Both the position numbers and the translations under genes were made by a program. DNA of 28,159 nucleotides from Labyrinthula sp. Ha (Eukaryota; Sar; Bigyra; Labyrinthulida; Labyrinthulaceae): positions 1-28,159 of the forward strand of contig JAALGZ010000109.1 in NCBI GenBank assembly GCA_015227615.1. Reading direction: 5' to 3'. A model generated the notes under the pieces. The model was given only the letters and a program-made list of their open reading frames with translations. It had not been told where the DNA came from and searched no databases. Below, one piece after another: positions 13,296-23,291 of this stretch (its first letter is position 1; the number at the start of each line of letters is the position of its first letter).

Positions 13296-16200
13296 ATTAT
13301 AGAATAACATGTTTTAAACAAGTTTTGTGTTATCATTTACATAGGGTCTTTGTAGATACATTATCTCCACACAAAATTGATTCGTTTCGCAAGAGAATGA
13401 CATATGTGCAGATGGAAATGATAGCTTAGTTCTGCGAGGAGTTTTTTTATTAAACTTGTTCAGAATCATTCCGACTGAATCAAGGCGTCACATAAGGTAC
13501 TGGAATATTGATTTCAAGAGTTTAAGGGACTGCTTAAGGTTTATTGCCTCTTAGAAATCACCTGAGTCAGTTTCCAAGGGAGAAAATGTGGGAAATTCTT
13601 GTTGGTTATTGCCATTTTTTGCAAATAATGTCTGAAATAGCCATTCTATTATAAACTAACATGTTTTAATCAAGTTTCGTGATATCATTTACAAAAGGTC
13701 CTTGCTGATACACTGTCTCCACATAAAAATGATTCTTTTTGCAAAAGAATGACATTTGTGCAGATGGAAATGATAGCTTAGTTCTCCGAGGATTTTTTTT
13801 ATTAAACTTGTTCAGAATCATTCCGACTGAATCAAGGCATCACATAAGGTACTGGAATATTGATTTCAAGAGTTTAAGGGACTGCTTAAGGTTTATTGCC
13901 TCTTAGAAATCACCTGGGTCAGTTTCCAAGGAAGAAAATGTGGGAAATTTTTGTTGGTTATTGCCATTTTTTGCAAATAATGCCCCAAATAGCCATTCTA
14001 TTATAGACTAACATGTTTTAATCAAGTTTCGTGATATCATTTACAAAAGGTCCTTGCTGATACACTGTCTCCACATAAAAGTGATTCTTTTCGCAAAAGA
14101 ATGACATTTGTGCAGATGAAAATGATAGCTTAGTTCTCCGAGGATTTTTTTTATTAAACTTGTTCAGAATCATTCCTACTGAATCAAGGCATCACATAAG
14201 GTACTGGAATACTGATTTCAAGAGTTTAAGGGACTGCTTAAGGTTTATTGCCTCTTAGAAATCACCTGGGTCAGTTTCCAAGGGAGAAAATGTGGGAAAT
14301 TTTTTTTGGTTATTGCCATTTTTTGCAAATAATGCCCCAAATAGCCATTCTATTATAGACTAACATGTTTTAATCAAGTTTCGTGATATCATTTACAAAA
14401 GGTCCTTGCTGATACACTGTCTCCACATAAAAATGATTCTTTTTGCAAAAGAATGACATTTGTGCAGATGGAAATGATAGCTTAGTTCTGCGAGGAGTTT
14501 TTTTATTAAACTTGTTCAGAATCATTCCGACTGAATCAAGGCATCAAATAAGGTACTGGAATATAGATTTCAAGAGTTTAAGGGACTGCTTAAGGTTTAT
14601 TGCCTCTTAGAAATCACCTGGGTCAGTTTCCAAGGGAGAAAATGTGATAAATTTTTGTTGGTTATTGCCAATTTTTTGCAAACAATGTCTCAAATAGCCA
14701 TTCTATTATAGACTAAAATGTTTTAATCAAGTTTCGTGTTATCATTTACATAGGGTCTTTGTAGATACATTATCTCCACACAAAATTGATTCTTCTCGCA
14801 AAAGAATGACATTTGTGCAGATGGAAATGATAGCTTAGTTCTCCGAGGATTTTTTTATTAAACTTGTTCAGAATCATTCCGACTGAATCAAGGCGTCACA
14901 TAAGGTACTGGAATATTGATTTTAAGAGTTTAAGGGACTGCTTAAGGTTTATTGCCTCTTAGAAATCACCTGGGTCAGTTTCCAAGGGAGAAAATGTGGG
15001 AAATTTTTGTTGGTTATTGCCAATTTTTTGCAAACAATGCCCCAAATAGCCATTCTATTATAGACTAAAATGTTTTAATCAAGTCTCGTGTTATCATTTA
15101 CATAGGGTCTTTGTAGATACACTGTCTCCACATAAAAGTGATTCTTCTCGCAAAAGAATGACATTTGTGCACATGGAAATGATAGCTTAGTTCTCCGAGG
15201 ATTTTTTTATTAAACTTGTTCAGAATCATTCCGACTGAATCAAGGCGTCACATAAGGTACTGGAATATTGATTTCAAGAGTTTAAGGGATTTGCTTAAGG
15301 TTTATTGCCTCTTAGAAATCACCTGGGTCAGTTTCCAAGGGAGAAAATGTGGGAAATTTTTGTTGGTTATTGCCATTTTTTGCAAATAATGTCTGAAATA
15401 GCCATTCTATTATAAACTAACATGTTTTAATCAAGTTTCGTGTTATCATTTACAAAAGGTCCTTGCTGATACACTGTCTCCACATAAAAGTGATTCTTTT
15501 CGCAAAAGAATGACATTTGTGCAGATATAAATGATAGCTTAGTTCTCCGAGGATTTTTTTTATTAAACTTGTTCAGAATCATTCCTACTGAATCAAGGCA
15601 TCACATAAGGTACTGGAATACTGATTTCAAGAGTTTAAGGGACTGCTTAAGGTTTATTGCCTCTTAGAAATCACCTGGGTCAGTTTCCAAGGGAGAAAAT
15701 GTGGGAAATTTTTGTTGGTTATTGCCATTTTTTGCAAACAATGTCTGAAATAGCCATTCTATTATAAACTAACATGTTTTAATCAAGTTTCGTGATATCA
15801 TTTACAAAAGGTCCTTGCTGATACACTGTCTCCACATAAAAGTGATTCTTTTCGCAAAAGAATGACATTTGTGCAGATGGAAATGATAGCTTAGTTCCTC
15901 AAGAAGTTTTTTCATTAAACTTGTTCAGAATCATTCCGACTGAATCAAGGCATCAAATAAGGTACTGGAATACTGATTTCAAGAGTTTAAGGGACTGCTT
16001 AAGGTTTATTGCCTCTTAGAAATCACCTGGGTCAGTTTCCAAGGGAGAAAATGTGGGAAATTTTTGTTGGTTATTGCCATTTTTTGCAAATAATGTCTGA
16101 AATAGCCATTCTATTATAAACTAACATGTTTTAATCAAGTTTCGTGTTATCATTTACAAAAGGTCCTTGCTGATACACTGTCTCCACATAAAAGTGATTC

Positions 16201-17985
16201 TTTTCGCAAGAGAATGACATATGTGCAGATGGAAATGATAGCTTAGTTCTCCGAGGATTTTTTTTATTAAACTTGTTCAGAATCATTCCTACTGAATCAA
16301 GGCATCACATAAGGTACTGGAATACTGATTTCAAGAGTTTAAGGGACTGCTTAAGGTTTATTGCCTCTTAGAAATCACCTGGGTCAGTTTCCAAGGGAGA
16401 AAATGTGATAAATTTTTGTTGGTTATTGCCAATTTTTTGCAAACAATGTCTCAAATAGCCATTCTATTATAGACTAAAATGTTTTAAACAAGTTTTGTGT
16501 TATCATTTGCATAGAGTCTTTGTAGATACATTATCTCCACACAAAATTGATTCTTTTCGCAAGAGAATGACATTTGTGCAGATGAAAATGATAGCTTAGT
16601 TCTCCGAGGATTTTTTTTATTAAACTTATTCAGAATCATTCCGACTGAATCAAGGCATCAAATAAGGTACTGGAATACTGATTTCAAGAGTTTAAGGGAC
16701 TGCTTAAGGTTTATTGCCTCTTAGAAATCACCTGGGTCAGTTTCCAAGGGAGAAAATGTGATAAATTTTTGTTGGTTATTGCCAATTTTTTGCAAACAAT
16801 GTCTCAAATAGCCATTCTATTATAGACTAACATGTTTTAATCAAGTTTCGTGATATCATTTACAAAAGGTCCTTGCTGATACACTGTCTCCACATAAAAG
16901 TGATTCTTTTCGCAAAAGAATGACATTTGTGCAGATGGAAATGATAGCTTAGTTCCCCGAGGAGTTTTTTATTAAACTTGTTCAGAATCATTCCGACTGA
17001 ATCAAGGCATCACATAAGGTACTGGAATACTGATTTCAAGAGTTTAAGGGACTGCTTAAGGTTTATTGCCTCTTAGAAATCACCTGGGTCAGTTTCCAAG
17101 GGAGAAAATGTGATAAATTTTTGTTGGTTATTGCCAATTTTTTGCAAACAATGTCTGAAATAGCCATTCTATTATAAACTAACATGTTTTAATCAAGTTT
17201 CGTGATATCATTTACAAAAGGTCTTTGTAGATACATTATCTCCACATAAAAGTGATTCTTTTCGCAAAAGAATGACATTTGTGCAGATGGAAATGATAGC
17301 TTAGTTCCCCAAGAAGTTTTTTTATTAAACTTGTTCAGAATCATTCCGACTGAATCAAGGCATCAAATAAGGTACTGGAATACTGATTTCAAGAGTTTAA
17401 GGGACTGCTTAAGGTTTATTGCCTCTTAGAAATCACCTGGGTCAGTTTCCAAGGGAGAAAATGTAGGAAATTTTTGTTGGTTATTGCCATTTTTTGCAAA
17501 TAATGTCTGAAATAGCCATTCTATTATAAACTAACATGTTTTAATCAAGTTTCGTGATATCATTTACAAAAGGTCCTTGCTGATACACTGTCTCCACATA
17601 AAAGTGATTCTTTTCGCAAGAGAATGACATTTGTGCAGATGGAAATGATAGCTTAGTTCCCCGAGGAGTTTTTTATTAAACTTGTTCAGAATCATTCCGA
17701 CTGAATCAAGGCATCACATAAGGTACTGGAATACTGATTTCAAGAGTTTAAGGGACTGCTTAAGGTTTATTGCCTCTTAGAAATCACCTGGGTCAGTTTC
17801 CAAGGGAGAAAATGTTGGAAATTTTTGTTGGTTATTGCCATTTTTTGCAAATAATGCCCCAAATAGCCATTCTATTATAAACTAACATGTTTTAATCAAG
17901 TTTCGTGATATCATTTACGAAAGGTCCTTGCTGATACACTGTCTCCACATAAAAGTGATTCTTTTCGCAAAAGAATGACATTTGT

Positions 17986-20005
17986 AGAGATACAATCGGG
18001 TCAATGGGATCCACTAGGAGATTTTCGGAGAAAATTTCTCTAATTCATTTCTAATTACTTGCTGTATTTAAAAAACTTATAGAAAGCTCTTTTCAAAAGA
18101 TGCTCAGAGTGCTATTCCTAGGAAATGTATTCAGAGACTCGTGTGCAAACTAACGAAATAAGTATATTTCTACAGAACCATGAATATCACTCAAAAATCT
18201 CTTAATGAAGCACGAAACTCATAATAATACCTCGTTAGGGTTATACTCTCTCAACAGAACACTTCACCTCATATATCTCAGACTACAAAGGAAAAGAAAA
18301 GTTGCAGAGAAAGTTTAATACCTTCAGACACTAGTGATTTTCTATTTATTTCCAAACTAAATAGCTTCGGCTTGATTCTAAAGATATTTCCAATAGTGGA
18401 AAATATAACAGATCTTTAAAAAACTTAATTACGTCGTATATAGGCATAACATTACTTAAGATGCTCTGCTGTATACCTATGCTAAACCTTTGAACACCTT
18501 CCGGCGCATTAAGTATCCCAACCACTAAGAAGCCAAACAATTAGTTTTTTGGAAGTTGAAGGAAAACCGCAGCTGATATTTCTCGCGCAGAGCTTCAGTA
18601 GGCTACTTAAATTGTCTCTTACATTTACTGCTTATATTTTCTTACTGGAACCTTAAATATTAGTAGCAATGATACGCCTAACGGTATTAACTTAAAATGT
18701 TGATTTTTTTTCCTAGGTCTTTGACTCTCGGCTTCTCGATGGAAGCCACTACATTGTTTACTCTCTTAAGATTCTAAGTTAAGCCTTTATCAACTTTAAT
18801 CTTCTTTTACATTTTTGTGCTGCTTAATAGCTTTAGTGTAGTATTTCAGATTAAAATGTTGAGTTACCGTTACTGTCTTAGGGTATAATTACGTAGGTTA
18901 GATAGTGGCTGTTTGAGCCACTGGATACAAATTAACGTACAGCTAAAAAATAAAATAAGAGATTGCTGTATTCGTTTCTCTGAATACTAGGATAAGAACT
19001 ACTTTGTTGTACTTTAAACCTCACAGAATTTGATCTATTGTTTTGCACTAGATAACTTAGGTTTTTCTAACCTCGCTCGAGAACATTTATTTGTAAATTG
19101 GGAACTGGATTGTAACCCTTTCGTGAGTTACTTTCTCGGTCTAAATTTGTGTGTTTCGGTTAGTCACTCGTCGAATGAAAAAAGCCTGATAATTACCGAG
19201 GGCTTTCCGTTCTAGATATTTTTCCTGTAGTTTCTGTATTCCAGCGCGACTATTAAGCGGAGATAAAACATAAATTTTAAAAATGTAATTTTAACAACAC
19301 AAACGGTTAGAAATGATTTATTTATTATCGAATAGCTCTTGTTTGTGTTTTCAATTGATTATTGGATTTATTTTTAAAGGCTGGGAAATAAGAACAATCT
19401 AGTAAACGGAAGGGTTTTGAGATTTATTTCCACTCTCAAACCTAGATGGGGAGTTTGAAAATTATATAATTCCATATCAAAGTTTCGTGATTTTTTGTTC
19501 TTTAGATTAATTTTTTTTTACTTCCAAGTTGACTTTCAGAGTCATTTTGCAATGGACTACATATGGATATATACTAATCTACATAGCATTATCAGAAGAA
19601 CTCGCAGACGATATCGAGAACTGAGAGCTGTCGCAAAATATTAGCTCCTTTATAGCCTGGATACAAATTCAATCACGAGTGAACAACTTTGAACTAGCTG
19701 GATCTTGTTTGATCCAATGAATTGTGGTTAGTGCTCAGAAAAATTTATACTACCCCATTATACAGTTCGTACACTTGTGTAGAGCATTAAAGATTTAATG
19801 CTAAATTCAACGCCGTTTAACATTTAATATATACGGATTAGTTTTTTATTGAGTTTAATTACTGTTTCTATATAAGATGGTACTCAAATTTATACATATA
19901 CAGATACATCGCTACACAACGTTGTATTTATTAATTTCAGTCATTTCGTGAGAGTAGAAGTAATGGCGTGGTTGGACTTCTAAGCCAGAGTTATACAAGC
20001 AAAGC
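17986..20005. other. Single-copy AT-rich intergenic region, no gene seen
   Basis: The satellite stops at about 17985, where 'gacatttgt' is followed by 'agagatacaatcggg', and the sequence is no longer repetitive. Short open stretches exist on both strands (for example 18346-18540 minus and 19030-19215 plus), but they are short, match no family I know, and the plus one begins at TTG rather than ATG. I find no RNA gene, no tandem repeat and no transposon ends. The last 80 bases probably include the 3' untranslated end of the minus-strand gene next door. Confidence 0.6.
19927..19932 (-). promoter_or_regulatory. Candidate polyadenylation signal AATAAA
   Basis: The plus strand reads tttatt, that is AATAAA on the minus strand, 73 nt past the TAA of the neighbouring minus-strand gene. 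A second AATAAA lies at 20009-20014, formed by the last two codons (Asn-Lys) of that gene. In AT-rich DNA this hexamer is expected by chance, so the call rests on position only. Confidence 0.35.
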
Positions 20006-23000
20006 TTATTTATTCGGGTTACAATATTGGCTTTTTTCTAAGCGGTCTATTCCAAATATAGAAGAAGATGATAAGAACATACATTTAAGCCCAAAACAAT
20101 ATGCTTTGTCACAATTAGTTCCAATATGTAGTTTATCTTCCAGCGCAATCCATTTCTTTAAGGACTTAGTTTCAGTAGGAATAAGTTTAAGAATGTTATG
20201 TCGTATAGCTATATGTATTGCTGCTTGACTATAGGGCACGACAGTTTCCTCTTCAGGTAGAGATATCTTAAAGAATTTTCCCCTCATAAGTCTGGGATAA
20301 AGCTGTACAGGAAACATAGATAGTGAGTGTACAGTTAGAGTAAGAAAAACTCTTGGTGTAGTGATTTCTTCTAGTGAGTAACATAACTGACTCAATAAGG
20401 TGTTTGGCTCTACACGTCGTAAACCCTGATAAAAAGTAAGTTTTATCTCATCAGTCTTCACTAGGATTTCCATAGATTTACTATTAAGAACCTTCCTTCG
20501 TATAGTTTCACGACTTTGAAAAGTGGATAGGCTTAATTTATTTGTATTAATACTGTTGGAACTTAGATCAGTAGCTTCTTCATTCTCATCAGGAATTAGT
20601 TTTCTAAAGGAAGATGGTTGTTGTAATACAACCAAGTGAAACAGTAGTTCACCTAAAATAGACACAATTCTCTCTCTTGGTTTATATTCAATAATAATGC
20701 AAGTCTTTTCCTTTGGATAAAGTAGCAAATGGTTTTGATTGCAATAGAAGACTGGAGGTTGGAGTAGCTTTTCATTGAAAATTGGGGCAAAATACAAATT
20801 ATTTAAAGAGAATTCCCAGTATATAATTTTCTCATCCACAGGAAGCTTCTCTTGTATCTTTATATAAACTTTTAAAAGCGAAGTTGACATATTTTGTATA
20901 AAAAGCCTTCTTTGTCTGCAAGAATTTATCACTCCCAAACATCCAAAGTCCAATCTAGTTTGACTAATCTGAATTACTTCATCCAATCTTTCAATAGTTG
21001 GATCACGGTGATTTATTGTGCGCTTGCAAAGAGATGTCATCGCTAGCATTCCTTTCCGTAGACGGAACTTGTTGGTGATAGCATATTTCTTCAAGGGTTT
21101 GCGCACTAGTGATAGCGAAAAAATTATAATAGGAATAGATAATTTGCTACCTCTGAGAAATAGAACTATTTTTATTGCATTAACTTCTTCCATGGGAAAG
21201 GTCTCTAGAATAATATCTATTTTGGTAGTTGCCCCTTTTGGCTTTATACACTCAAGCTGTTCAAAACTTCTTCCATTAATACAGAGGGCACAACAAACTG
21301 ATAAGAGTATTGGATTAGTATTGGATATAAATAAACATAAGTACTTTCTCTCGGAACTCAACTCAGAACAGTATCGCATATCTAAACTGGCTTTAAATAA
21401 TTTTTCCGAACTCCTAGTGAAAGAAATAGGAACCATATGTTCTTTAGAGGAGATGAATGCTCTATCTAAATATACAGGTAGGAGTGATATTTTGACTTGG
21501 ACTTTGAGGTTATGTTGTTCAACACTTGTTGTATTATTCAGCTTCGCATAGATCTCACTACAATTTATTCCTAATATATTTGAAGATAAACATTTAATTT
21601 CAAAATAAATGTTGGGGTCTGTTGTATCTAACCAAGCTTCTATATGTCCACTATACTTTGATAGACTAAGATTAAATGATATCATTTTTGTTCTTTCTTT
21701 TTCCATACACCACATATCAAAGCAATGCTTTGGATATATATTAAGAATTTCATTCGAACAAAGTGCCCTCACAAGAAAGTATATGTTTGTATCTGCAGGA
21801 AGATTATCGGCTGGTCTCAGTGTAACAAAGACTTTAAGAGTTTTATCAAATGAAAGATGAAAAGTATCACTACAGTCAAGTACCGGAGTCAGAAGTCTTG
21901 GTTCTGAAACTGATACTGGAATACAACTTTCCGCAAGTTTAATTTTTTTCAGTAACTTACAACTTTCTGAAAGCAAACAAGACATATTCTCAAATTTATT
22001 TTCTACAAAAAGCAAAATTGTGATTACTTCATTTTCTTCCATCCTCAAAGCAGTGACGTTAATTGTAAAAGAAAATCTTTGTGTTGTTGAACTCGTTACA
22101 CAAAACCTTGAAGGTTCTATATCAACACTTAGACTACCTTGTGAACTTAAAGCCTTCGCAGAAAATATACATGTTGGTAAGTCTTTTATACCATTTTTTC
22201 CAAACTCTACATCAAAGTATCCTTCAATTAAGTAAAAATGGTTTAACAGGAGAGGACTACTTTCGCATAAAGGAGACGTAAGCTGTATTTCAAGAGAAGG
22301 AAACCATACTACATTGATACGACCTTCTAATTGGGGGAGTAAAATTTCGTCATTTACCACTACAGTTATTGGTTGTACCAATTGTTCAATACATACATTA
22401 TTAGTGATGTTCAACTTAAGTCTCTTTAAGGTGATGAGATTCCACTCTAACAGAGCAGAGTGATTATCCTCTTCCCCTGTGCTAACAAATACATTAGGTT
22501 CTATATGAAAATATTCAAGTTCATCTTTACCATCAACTGTAGCAGAGGATAAAGACAAAGTAGTAAAATTTCCTCTACACTTAAAGAAGATTATTTTTCT
22601 ACAAATAAAGGAAAAATCTAGAAGTTCAATTGCATTTTTTGAGATAAACAATGATCCGAAGAAGACATTTTTTCCAAGAGTTATCGAGGGTAAAATCCAA
22701 GTAACACTTAAAGGAATATCTTCAATTTGAGCAAAACTGGGCTTTTGGTAGCAACTCAATTTCAGTAGACCTTGAACGAGATTATCTGTGACATTTTCCA
22801 AGGGTAGAACTGAAATGATAATTTCCACCTTTAATCCGGGTGCTAAATAGCCGTCATCTGTATCATAATTTATCTCTTTAATTGAAAAAAAGGACGAATT
22901 TTTGAGCTTTACCGACAGACGTACTGCTTCACTTGTTATGTTCCTTACTGAAACTCTAAGGCAAGAAGAAGTTTGTCCAAATGGAAGCTTTGAATCGATC

Positions 23001-23272
23001 GCTCTTGGAGTCCAAGAAACAAGTTTTTTTCCAAAATTGGTAATGGCCAGGCTTTTTTTTGACGCAGTGAGTGAACAAGTTTGCGGAAGAGGTGCTTTAT
23101 TAATTATATTCCCCCAGTGCGGGTAAGTTCTTTTGGGTTTTATATTCTCAAGAGCTGATGTTACTGAATATTTTTCCTCATCCTTGTCCTCTATAACGGG
23201 AAGATCGATATCAAGAATATGTTTTATCAACTCTATAGTAGAATGAGGTTTCTTTTCTTCTGTTTCCGACAT
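20006..23272 (-). CDS. Large beta-rich protein with ASH/MSP-like domain, possibly ciliary or centrosomal
   Basis: One uninterrupted frame encodes 1088 residues from ATG at 23272 to TAA at 20006. The frame stays open to 23335, but that extension starts at TTG and overlaps PEX16, so 23272 is the first ATG. Residues 1-60 are polar and acidic. The rest alternates short beta-strand-like stretches and has no membrane segment. The clearest domain is at about 767-885, with LDFGCLG (from residue 774), then NMSTSLLKVYI and a later IIEYKPRE, the pattern of ASH/MSP (PapD-like) Ig folds. Similar signs occur near 106-155 (VSVRNITSEAVRLSV, LAPG) and near 390-415. Such serial folds are known in CEP192/SPD-2, HYDIN and other CFAP proteins, and in TMEM131. 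I cannot assign it to one family; cilium or centrosome is an inference. It follows PEX16 by 19 nt on the same strand. Confidence 0.75.
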   Translation of the reverse strand: MSETEEKKPHSTIELIKHILDIDLPVIEDKDEEKYSVTSALENIKPKRTYPHWGNIINKAPLPQTCSLTASKKSLAITNFGKKLVSWTPRAIDSKLPFGQTSSCLRVSVRNITSEAVRLSVKLKNSSFFSIKEINYDTDDGYLAPGLKVEIIISVLPLENVTDNLVQGLLKLSCYQKPSFAQIEDIPLSVTWILPSITLGKNVFFGSLFISKNAIELLDFSFICRKIIFFKCRGNFTTLSLSSATVDGKDELEYFHIEPNVFVSTGEEDNHSALLEWNLITLKRLKLNITNNVCIEQLVQPITVVVNDEILLPQLEGRINVVWFPSLEIQLTSPLCESSPLLLNHFYLIEGYFDVEFGKNGIKDLPTCIFSAKALSSQGSLSVDIEPSRFCVTSSTTQRFSFTINVTALRMEENEVITILLFVENKFENMSCLLSESCKLLKKIKLAESCIPVSVSEPRLLTPVLDCSDTFHLSFDKTLKVFVTLRPADNLPADTNIYFLVRALCSNEILNIYPKHCFDMWCMEKERTKMISFNLSLSKYSGHIEAWLDTTDPNIYFEIKCLSSNILGINCSEIYAKLNNTTSVEQHNLKVQVKISLLPVYLDRAFISSKEHMVPISFTRSSEKLFKASLDMRYCSELSSERKYLCLFISNTNPILLSVCCALCINGRSFEQLECIKPKGATTKIDIILETFPMEEVNAIKIVLFLRGSKLSIPIIIFSLSLVRKPLKKYAITNKFRLRKGMLAMTSLCKRTINHRDPTIERLDEVIQISQTRLDFGCLGVINSCRQRRLFIQNMSTSLLKVYIKIQEKLPVDEKIIYWEFSLNNLYFAPIFNEKLLQPPVFYCNQNHLLLYPKEKTCIIIEYKPRERIVSILGELLFHLVVLQQPSSFRKLIPDENEEATDLSSNSINTNKLSLSTFQSRETIRRKVLNSKSMEILVKTDEIKLTFYQGLRRVEPNTLLSQLCYSLEEITTPRVFLTLTVHSLSMFPVQLYPRLMRGKFFKISLPEEETVVPYSQAAIHIAIRHNILKLIPTETKSLKKWIALEDKLHIGTNCDKAYCFGLKCMFLSSSSIFGIDRLEKSQYCNPNK

Positions 23273-23291
23273 AATATCCCAAACAGCTAAC
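23273..23291 (-). other. 19-nt intercistronic gap between PEX16 and the next gene
   Basis: Only 19 bases lie between the PEX16 TAA and the next ATG on the same strand. On the minus strand the approach reads ctaactcttaag, then ttag, then ctgtttgggatatt before ATG. CTAAC followed closely by AG could act as a branch point and 3' (trans-)splice acceptor, but the pyrimidine run is weak and the distance short. There is no room for a separate promoter and 3' UTR. Confidence 0.6.

Larger units (their letters stand above)
1..17985. repeat. ~353-bp tandem satellite array, about 51 monomers
   Basis: A head-to-tail array in one orientation fills the left 64% of the window. Using the start of 'attata' in the 'ccattctattata' motif as an anchor, successive units begin at 1, 355, 708, 1062, 1414 and 1768, and the last at 17874, so the period is 352-354 bp. 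The array is open at the left edge and its last unit is cut after about 112 bp. Monomers are AT-rich and look roughly 90% or more identical by eye. They differ at a limited set of two- or three-state positions, for example cttgctgatacac versus tttgtagatacat, and ccgaggag, ccgaggat, gcgaggag or cccaagaag. No reading frame is conserved through the units, so this is non-coding satellite. About 353 bp is close to two nucleosome lengths, common among centromeric and heterochromatic satellites, but the chromosomal place cannot be told from the sequence. Confidence 0.97.

Noticed and set aside
1-17985. CRISPR-like array
   Set aside because: Units of ~353 bp are repeated throughout with no unique spacers; this is a eukaryotic satellite.
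18919-19669. 13-bp repeat ctggatacaaatt at 18921 and 19657
   Set aside because: A single short match 736 bp apart in AT-rich DNA with no further similarity; chance is sufficient.
21018-21551. 177-codon plus-strand open frame, and others opposite the two minus-strand genes
   Set aside because: They are antisense shadows of the long minus-strand coding sequences, with no recognisable domain.
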